DNA of 20,876 bases, from the NCBI GenBank assembly GCA_964404605.1, contig CAYOKT010000051.1, forward strand, positions 1 through 20,876. Reading direction: 5' to 3'. Below the pieces are notes generated by a model that did not search any database, was not told the DNA's origin, and saw nothing but the letters and a program-made list of their open reading frames with translations. The first letter of the stretch is position 1. Each line of letters opens with the position of its first letter. The position numbers and the translations under genes are program-made. Shown piece after piece: positions 16,835-20,876 of the stretch. This DNA is from CAYOKT01 sp964404605 (GTDB lineage Bacteria; Electryoneota; Electryoneia; Electryoneales; Electryoneaceae).

Positions 16835-17104
16835 AGGGAGAGAGAAGACTCCCTCACAACGACGCTTGTCAAATCGCAAGGAGTTGTAAATTAAGAACTA
16901 ATACTTCGGTAAGAAGGGGAGGGTTCTCAAAGCGTCCCATGCCGGACAGGTGGCGTTGTAAACAGTATTACGGTTCCGGCCAGGCTGCCCGCACCATATC
17001 TGAATTGTCTGCCCCGTCTCCTCCCTGCCCTGCGGCTTCCTTGTGGAAAAAGGGCAAACCCCGTTCCACCGGATTTCGCCGTCCCTCGCAGACGAGCAAG
17101 AGCG
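16835..17104 (-). other. Predicted upstream part of the nrdJ 5' leader, no gene seen
   Basis: No convincing coding sequence on either strand; the short open frames here lack ribosome sites and recognisable sequence. Local hairpins include GCCGGA/TCCGGC (16941-16946 with 16975-16980) and GTGGAA/TTCCAC (17043-17048 with about 17063-17068), the latter enclosing a GGG/CCC stem. If the distal promoter is used this stretch is transcribed as untranslated RNA. I looked for cobalamin-riboswitch signatures because NrdJ needs adenosylcobalamin, and found none that hold. Confidence 0.4.
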
Positions 17105-17110
17105 ACAACC

Positions 17111-17139
17111 AAGATAGAAGAGAACTTCTAACTTGTCAA
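17111..17139 (-). promoter_or_regulatory. Distal promoter directed toward nrdJ
   Basis: On the minus strand TTGACA (17139-17134) and TATCTT (17116-17111) are exactly 17 bases apart. The -35 is the perfect sigma-70 consensus and the -10 matches four of six positions. Transcription would start near 17104, giving nrdJ a leader of about 495 nt. It is the best sigma-70-type promoter in the window. Confidence 0.65.
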
Positions 17140-17170
17140 CCACGAGGGGCGGGAGAATGCGATCTCTCAA

Positions 17171-17211
17171 CCCCAACATCTAGGGCTCTCGGAGAGCACT
17201 CTCCCCAACAT
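17171..17211. repeat. Direct repeat ATGTTGGGG, 32-bp period, upstream of the distal nrdJ promoter
   Basis: On the plus strand CCCCAACAT occurs at 17171-17179 and again at 17203-17211, so the copies are 32 bp apart, close to three helical turns. Between them lies the palindrome GGAGAGCACTCTCC (17191-17204). The pair begins 32 bp upstream of the -35 at 17134-17139, a suitable place for an activator. Confidence 0.45.
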
Positions 17212-17509
17212 TTTGTATTAGAGTGTTGTTTAACCGGCAGTTCCAGGGAGGTTGTTGAGACAGCGAGAAAACTCGCCTCCAGGTTCCTCACGAGCTGGCC
17301 CCGCTCCCGCGCTTCGCGTGAATAAGAAGTTGAGGGAGGAGGGAAAAAGGAGAAAAAGACGAAATTGCAGCCGGCGTTTTCGAGCGAACCTGTTGAAAAT
17401 TCACCCGGAAAGGCGGGCGGACCGACCGTCTCCGGGAGAGCCGGCGAAGCAGTAAAGTCCTCTTTCGACCGCCGCCGGCAGTGATCGGATCCGGAGTGGG
17501 GGTGACGGA
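17212..17509. other. Intergenic stretch between the gerW terminator and the nrdJ control region
   Basis: No gene, tRNA or clear repeat family is seen. Small open frames exist on both strands, but their products are low-complexity Arg/Ser/Pro sequence with no ribosome site. Composition is mixed, with an A-rich run around 17340-17365. A loose palindrome AACATTTTGTATTAGAGTGTT begins just before it (17207-17227). Confidence 0.5.
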
Positions 17510-17562
17510 AAAGCCTCCCCGGGGAAGGTCTCCTCGCGGAGCACCCATCCCGGGGAGGCTTT
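17509..17562 (-). terminator. Terminator after gerW
   Basis: AAAGCCTCCCCGGG (17510-17523) is the exact reverse complement of CCCGGGGAGGCTTT (17549-17562), a 14-bp stem. The 25-base loop can itself fold (GGT-CTCC with GGAG-ACC). On the minus strand the stem ends in TTTT. It begins 42 nt after the gerW stop. Because the stem ends in A:T pairs on both sides, it might also stop plus-strand transcription. Confidence 0.85.
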
Positions 17563-17604
17563 CTGCGTCTCCCAGCCGGATCAACCCGAGGCGTGGAGGT
17601 GGCG

Positions 17605-18045
17605 CTACTCCTCGCCCGTTTCCTTCTCCTCTTCCGGCCGGGAACGGGTTTCCGGTCCGGTCTCTTCCTCCGGCCGGTCGCCCCTGCTCCGCAGGGAGTC
17701 CATCGCGTAGGTCAGGAGATCGGGCAGTTTCTCGATCAGCGCATCCATCCCCTTCGCCTTGGAGGGCCGGACCGGGAGCACGCGCACCGTGGTGCCGTCA
17801 TGGACGAGGAAGCAGGCCGGTTCGACCTTGATGCCCCCGCCTCCGCCCCCGCCGACTCCCTTGCGGTTGGAGCCGTTCTGCGCCCCCTCGCCTCCCCCCG
17901 CGCCGAAGCCGATGGAAACCTGCACCACGGGGATGACGAGCACCCCTTCGAAGGTAATCGGGTCTCCGATCAGGGTCTCACTGCGGGCGATGCCTCGAGC
18001 CTTCTCGAGAATCGCCTCGATCATCTCCTGGGCGACGTTGCTCAT
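17605..18045 (-). CDS. gerW: GerW/YtfJ family protein
   Basis: In Bacillus the YtfJ/GerW protein is a sporulation protein needed for proper germination; the molecular function is unknown, and homologs occur in non-sporulating bacteria. The 146-residue product shows the family pattern: helix EMIEAILEKARGIA (7-20), SETLIGDPITFEGVLVIPV (22-40), VSIGFGAGGG (43-52), the Gly run GVGGGGGGGIKVEP (63-76) and FLVHDGTTVRVLPV (79-92). A helix and an acidic, Glu-rich tail (about 124-146) follow. The ATG at 18045 overlaps the stop of the DUF2953 gene as ATGA and has AGGAGAG upstream. An ATG at 18147 would put 34 codons inside the neighbour. The DUF2953-GerW order matches ytfI-ytfJ of Bacillus, which supports both calls. 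Its role in a presumed diderm is open. Confidence 0.9.
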   Translation of the reverse strand: MSNVAQEMIEAILEKARGIARSETLIGDPITFEGVLVIPVVQVSIGFGAGGGEGAQNGSNRKGVGGGGGGGIKVEPACFLVHDGTTVRVLPVRPSKAKGMDALIEKLPDLLTYAMDSLRSRGDRPEEETGPETRSRPEEEKETGEE

Positions 18046-19232
18046 GCCTCTCTCTCCTGCTGGGCGTTGCGCACGATACGGATGACCCGGAGCCAAGGCA
18101 CCCGGGCGACAAAACGAAAAGTAGGCCAGACGAACAGGATCGGCCAAACACGCAGGTCCACATCGAGAGACCCGCGCGGCGAAAGCTCCGGAGACTCGAA
18201 GTCGGGGGAGAAGAGCAGCCCCCGTCCCAGCGGACCTCCCAGCGCACCGCGTAAAGCGTGACTCCAGCCGAGGGCGGCGCCGAGCGCCGCCGGGTCGCCC
18301 CCGGTCGTCAACCGGGCCTCGAACCGCCGGAGGCGGATCGCCCGGAGGTATCCCGCCAGGAGATCCCGCATAAGGCGGAGCATCCTCATCGCCAGCGGTC
18401 CGTATGTGCGGATGTACCCCGGGGCCCGCTGCGCCATCCGCCAGGCGGAACGAACCCGTTCGCCGATGCCGCGGCGGCGCTCCCCTCCGCCGGGCTCGCC
18501 TTCGAAGCCTTCGGACGGCCGGGGAGGCGGGGTGAACGGCGGTTCCCTCTCCCCGGGGGTGGCCGCGCCGCCCTCGCCGGATGCTTCACCGCCTGGTTCG
18601 CCCGCGCCCGTCCCGCCGTCGTCCCCGCTCCACCACGTCTCATGCTCGGTGCCGGAGAAACCGGCCGGTCCGGAGCCGGCACCGCCGGAGGCCTCGCCCG
18701 CTTCCCCTTCCTCCCCGGACCCGTAGGCTCCTCCCCGGGAGGTGTCATCTTCCTCCGGTGGCTCGCCGGAGTGGGAGGCGGACGATGTGTCTCCCCGGTC
18801 CCCGGACGCGGGGAAATCGCCTTCCGTCATATCCGCCTGTTTCGCGGCCCGTTTCGCGGCCGCCCAACGGAACGGGGCGCCGATGACGCGCACCGTCAGC
18901 CGGGCGAGGGCGGCGGCGCCGCGGAAGAGGAGCAGGAGCAGGGCGAAGAGGGCTCTCAGCGTCCACCAGAGGGCGAGTCCCACGGGGCGCAGCATTCTCA
19001 GCAGGGGGCGAAGCCGCCGCTTCCAGCGGTTCAGCAGGGCGTCAACCGCCTCGCGGCCGCCGGGTGCGACCCGCAGGGTGCCATAATGGACCGACCACTC
19101 GCGCCGCTCTTCGTCGAGCCGGAACCGCAGGGTCAGCGGCACGCAGAGCGGCAGCAGCACCAGCGCCAGGAGCACCCCGGCGAAACCCAGCAACACCCAG
19201 CCCACCGCGATCCCTCTCCGTTGGGGAACCAT
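18042..19232 (-). CDS. DUF2953 (YtfI-like) membrane protein with a long acidic linker
   Basis: Function unknown. The 396-residue product has an N-terminal membrane segment (about 9-32) followed by a beta strand pair (LTLRFRLDEERREWSVHYGTLRV). A second hydrophobic stretch is at 83-103. A low-complexity Gly/Glu/Ser/Pro region covers about 135-250. The C-terminal domain (about 270-396) carries RRFEARLTTGGDPAALGAALGWSHAL, the pattern of DUF2953, where a Gly-Asp-Pro/Ala-Ala step precedes a Gly-x-x-Trp/Tyr helix. The identification rests on this plus the adjacent gerW, as in Bacillus ytfI-ytfJ. The linker is unusually long for the family. The ATG at 19232 is preceded by a tandem copy of ATGGTTCC; the upstream ATG, 10 bases earlier, is in another frame and stops at 19133. 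A frame extension to 19355 is Arg-rich and precedes the membrane segment, so it was left out. Confidence 0.72.
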   Translation of the reverse strand: MVPQRRGIAVGWVLLGFAGVLLALVLLPLCVPLTLRFRLDEERREWSVHYGTLRVAPGGREAVDALLNRWKRRLRPLLRMLRPVGLALWWTLRALFALLLLLFRGAAALARLTVRVIGAPFRWAAAKRAAKQADMTEGDFPASGDRGDTSSASHSGEPPEEDDTSRGGAYGSGEEGEAGEASGGAGSGPAGFSGTEHETWWSGDDGGTGAGEPGGEASGEGGAATPGEREPPFTPPPRPSEGFEGEPGGGERRRGIGERVRSAWRMAQRAPGYIRTYGPLAMRMLRLMRDLLAGYLRAIRLRRFEARLTTGGDPAALGAALGWSHALRGALGGPLGRGLLFSPDFESPELSPRGSLDVDLRVWPILFVWPTFRFVARVPWLRVIRIVRNAQQEREA

Positions 19233-19289
19233 GGAACCATCCCGGCCGCGCGCGGCGCGAGCCTCCCGTCTCGGTCCGGCCGGGGGAGC

Positions 19290-19295
19290 AATATA
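19290..19295 (-). promoter_or_regulatory. Possible -10 element for the DUF2953-gerW pair
   Basis: TATATT on the minus strand lies in otherwise very GC-rich sequence 58 bases before the ATG at 19232, and would give a start near 19283. No good -35 hexamer is found 16-18 bases upstream, so the call rests on the isolated AT-rich hexamer and its position in the 280-nt divergent gap. Confidence 0.35.
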
Positions 19296-19440
19296 GCGCC
19301 TGCGGGGAAACGGGGCGCGCCTTGCATGGAACGATGCGGGGTGCTCAGAACACATCGAGTCGGGTGAATCGATCCACGATGGCCCGCCCGGGGGAAGAGC
19401 GCCCGCCGCGACGCGAGGACCCGCCCCGCGGCCGTGCTTC

Positions 19441-19470
19441 TTGCCCCCTTGAGGGCGGACTGCCTACCTT
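19441..19470 (+). promoter_or_regulatory. Possible promoter of the tol locus
   Basis: TTGCCC (19441-19446) and TACCTT (19465-19470) are 18 bases apart and would start transcription near 19477, 36 nt before tolQ. Matches to the sigma-70 consensus are partial (four and three of six). It has the same weak TTGC...TA...T look as the candidate before coaD. Confidence 0.35.
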
Positions 19471-19512
19471 TCCCCGATCGCCGGACCACCTCAACGAAGG
19501 AACCCCGCCGCG

Positions 19513-20154
19513 ATGAGTCTCTGGACCATCTTTCAGGATGCCAGCCTGGTCAACAAGCTGATTCTGTTGCTTCTCCTGCTCCTCTCCATCGCGAGCTGGG
19601 CGGTGGTGATCGAGCGCTGGCGCTTCTACCGCCGGGCGGTGAAGGCCGACCGGAAGTTCTTCCGCGGCCTCGAGGGGCCTTGGGACGCCTCCACCCTGCA
19701 CCGGCATGCGAGGCTGCACCCGTTCTCGCCGGCGGGGAGGATCTACCTCGCCTCCGAGCGCGAGGTGGAGCGTCTTGGCCGCGATGATGCCCGCAGCTGG
19801 AAGGAGGCCTTGGCGCTCGAGCGCGACCTCCTGCGCGGCGAGGGCGAGCGGGGGCTTCCCCTGCTGGCCATCGTCGCCAGCACCAGCCCGTTCATCGGGC
19901 TCTTCGGCACGGTGTGGGGCGTGATGCTCGCCTTCCTGCGTCTCGGCAGCCTGCAGGGGCAGCCGGCGCTGGAGGTGGTCGGGCCGGGCATCGCGGAGGC
20001 GTTGATCGCCACCGCCACCGGGCTGTTCGCCGCCATCCCGGCGACCATCGCCTACAATGCCTGCCTCGCGGCGTTGCGCAGCCTGCTCCGCCGCGCGGAC
20101 GAGTTCAGCCGCCGCCTCGTCGCGACCATCGGGCCGGAAGGGTTCGGACGATGA
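19513..20154 (+). CDS. tolQ: TolQ/ExbB/MotA family proton-channel protein
   Basis: Inner-membrane part of the proton-driven motor that energises the Tol-Pal or Ton system across the periplasm. The 213-residue product has three membrane segments: about 13-33 (LVNKLILLLLLLLSIASWAVVI), about 116-140, and about 155-180. The second contains ASTSPFIGLFGTVWGVM, which is closer to TolQ (SPYIGLFGTVWGIM) than to ExbB. The third contains EALIATATGLFAAIPA, with the conserved Thr residues of the ion path. Length suits TolQ. The ATG at 19513 has AAGGA about eleven bases upstream. It overlaps tolR by ATGA. Its promoter lies in the divergent gap with the DUF2953 gene. ExbB is the alternative name if the third gene proves to be a TonB. 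Confidence 0.92.
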   Translation: MSLWTIFQDASLVNKLILLLLLLLSIASWAVVIERWRFYRRAVKADRKFFRGLEGPWDASTLHRHARLHPFSPAGRIYLASEREVERLGRDDARSWKEALALERDLLRGEGERGLPLLAIVASTSPFIGLFGTVWGVMLAFLRLGSLQGQPALEVVGPGIAEALIATATGLFAAIPATIAYNACLAALRSLLRRADEFSRRLVATIGPEGFGR

Positions 20155-20606
20155 ATCTGCCTTCGCTGGGCCGGGACGAGGAGGACTACCCCTCCCTCGC
20201 CGAGATCAATGTCACCCCCCTCGTCGATGTCTTCCTCGTCCTCCTAGTGATCTTCATGATCACCGCGCCGGTGATCAAGACCGCGCTCGAGATGGGCCTG
20301 CCGCAGGCGCAGACCGCCGCGCCGGACCCCTCGCAGGGGATCACGGTGAAGGTGCTCAGCGACCGTACCGTGTGGATCGATGACGAGCGCGTCTCGCTGG
20401 AGGCCTTCCCCCTGCGTTTTCGCAGCATCTGGGCGGAGGCGGAGCGGCCGGGCGTGCACAAGCCCGTCTTCCTCGCGGCGGACAAGGGGGTGCCGTACGG
20501 GGACATCATCCATGTCCTCGATGACCTGCGGGCGGCCGGGGTGGAGGACCTCGGGCTGCTGACCCGTCAGGTCACGTTGAAGAGGAGCGCGGGGGGCGGG
20601 CGGTGA
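20151..20606 (+). CDS. tolR: TolR/ExbD family protein
   Basis: Partner of TolQ in the proton-driven motor; a single inner-membrane helix with a periplasmic domain. The 151-residue product has a short cytoplasmic start, then INVTPLVDVFLVLLVIFMIT (19-38), in which Asp26 is the conserved proton-carrying residue of the family. A periplasmic domain of about 110 residues follows, with ITVKVLSDRTVWIDDERVS and KPVFLAADKGVPYGDIIHVLDDLRAAGV, the usual end of the ExbD/TolR fold. The ATG at 20151 overlaps the tolQ stop as ATGA. Its own TGA overlaps the GTG of the next gene. The three genes thus form a tightly coupled unit. Confidence 0.93.
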   Translation: MNLPSLGRDEEDYPSLAEINVTPLVDVFLVLLVIFMITAPVIKTALEMGLPQAQTAAPDPSQGITVKVLSDRTVWIDDERVSLEAFPLRFRSIWAEAERPGVHKPVFLAADKGVPYGDIIHVLDDLRAAGVEDLGLLTRQVTLKRSAGGGR

Positions 20607-20876
20607 TCGGTGCGGCGGCACATCCCCGGTGGAGCGAGCTTCGCGGCAGCCTCGCCGTCGCCGCCGCCGGGCATTTCATCCTGCTCGCCCTGGTGGTCTT
20701 CGGTCCGGCCCTCCCCTGGCTGCAACGGCCGGCCGAGCGGCGCACGGAGGTGCGCTTCGTCCGCCTGCGGGGCGGCGGGGAGAACCGCCCCGGGTGGCTG
20801 AACCCCTCGACCGCCCCCCCGGACAGGGCTCCGGCCCCGGACAACCGGCCGCCCGAGGCCCGGCGGAATCCACCGC
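20603..20876 (+). CDS. TolA/TonB-type energy transducer, N-terminal fragment cut by the window end
   Basis: Expected to carry motor movement from TolQ/TolR (or ExbB/ExbD) to an outer-membrane partner. The first 91 codons are seen. A GTG start at 20603 overlaps the tolR stop as GTGA. The product has a short cytoplasmic start and one membrane helix (about 16-37, SLAVAAAGHFILLALVVFG, with His24 in the helix, as TonB and TolA have). This is followed by a Pro/Arg-rich stretch typical of the periplasm-spanning arm. The E. coli Ser-x3-His spacing is not kept: the nearest Ser is Ser17, seven residues before His24. It has no ATG near its start. Whether it is TolA or TonB cannot be told without the C-terminal domain. 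Confidence 0.75.
   Translation, partial: MIGAAAHPRWSELRGSLAVAAAGHFILLALVVFGPALPWLQRPAERRTEVRFVRLRGGGENRPGWLNPSTAPPDRAPAPDNRPPEARRNPP

Noticed and set aside
17051..17060. AGGGCAAACC on the plus strand, resembling the conserved core of the c-di-GMP-I (GEMM) riboswitch
   Set aside because: The second conserved block (GGGACGCAAAGCC) is missing on the same strand downstream, and there is no plus-strand gene to control. It is better explained as the loop side of the GTGGAA/TTCCAC hairpin.
16669..17179. Small minus-strand open frames of 67 and 93 codons in the nrdJ leader
   Set aside because: They have no ribosome sites and no recognisable sequence; the 93-codon frame spans the distal promoter, so it would not be fully transcribed from it.
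13618..17325. 1235-codon open frame on the plus strand, opposite nrdJ
   Set aside because: It is the antisense of a long GC-rich gene, where stops are rare. The product is His/Arg/Val-rich with no family features, and it runs through the terminator and the nrdJ control region.
17421..17440. CCCGGAGACGG on the minus strand, resembling the B12 box of cobalamin riboswitches
   Set aside because: The match is partial. A cobalamin aptamer of about 200 nt would have to overlap the gerW terminator and gene, and the element lies upstream of the distal nrdJ promoter, so it would not be in that transcript.
17288..17584. 98-codon minus-strand open frame beyond gerW
   Set aside because: It runs through the gerW terminator hairpin and encodes Arg/Ser/Pro-rich low-complexity sequence.

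Overview
The window is GC-rich bacterial chromosome, densely coded and almost all on the minus strand; only the last 1.4 kb is on the plus strand. The cell is evidently Gram-negative: there is a start of a Tol/Ton locus (tolQ, tolR, and a truncated TolA/TonB-type gene), a 1151-residue outer-membrane beta-barrel protein ending in Phe-Phe, and exported proteins. It also carries a DUF2953/GerW pair best known from spore-forming Firmicutes, and a B12-dependent ribonucleotide reductase. This mixture fits an uncultured phylum of the FCB or Gemmatimonadota/Eisenbacteria kind, but that placement is inference from gene content. No rRNA, tRNA, CRISPR or insertion sequence was seen.

Layout, right to left in the direction of most transcription. 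(1) 19513-20876 (+): tolQ-tolR-tolA/tonB-like, chained by 4-nt stop/start overlaps and running off the window. (2) 17605-19232 (-): DUF2953 gene and gerW overlapping by ATGA, ended by a strong hairpin terminator at 17510-17562. (3) 16609-17509: about 900 nt without a convincing gene. It holds a near-consensus promoter (TTGACA-17-TATCTT) some 500 nt upstream of nrdJ, a long hairpin, and a proximal promoter whose -10 lies inside an NrdR-box-like sequence. (4) 13762-16608 (-): nrdJ, with a near-perfect rho-independent terminator. (5) 9102-13495 (-): LON-domain gene, hutI, DUF72 gene and a GAF-GGDEF diguanylate cyclase; the last three genes are joined by overlaps of 1 to 4 nt. (6) 7556-9028 (-): glgA. 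(7) 3007-7412 (-): secreted beta-propeller protein followed 2 nt later by the large outer-membrane barrel. (8) 72-2793 (-): coaD, pta and a class I aminotransferase, the last starting on a TTG that overlaps the pta stop.

Most genes are housekeeping: deoxyribonucleotide supply, coenzyme A synthesis, acetyl-phosphate/acetyl-CoA exchange, amino-group transfer, glycogen synthesis, histidine breakdown and envelope energy transduction. The less ordinary parts are the structured nrdJ upstream region, the translational coupling of imidazolonepropionase to DUF72 and to a diguanylate cyclase with an uncharacterised N-terminal half, the propeller/barrel export pair, and the sporulation-type pair in a diderm. 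I do not see a clear new defence or mobile system.
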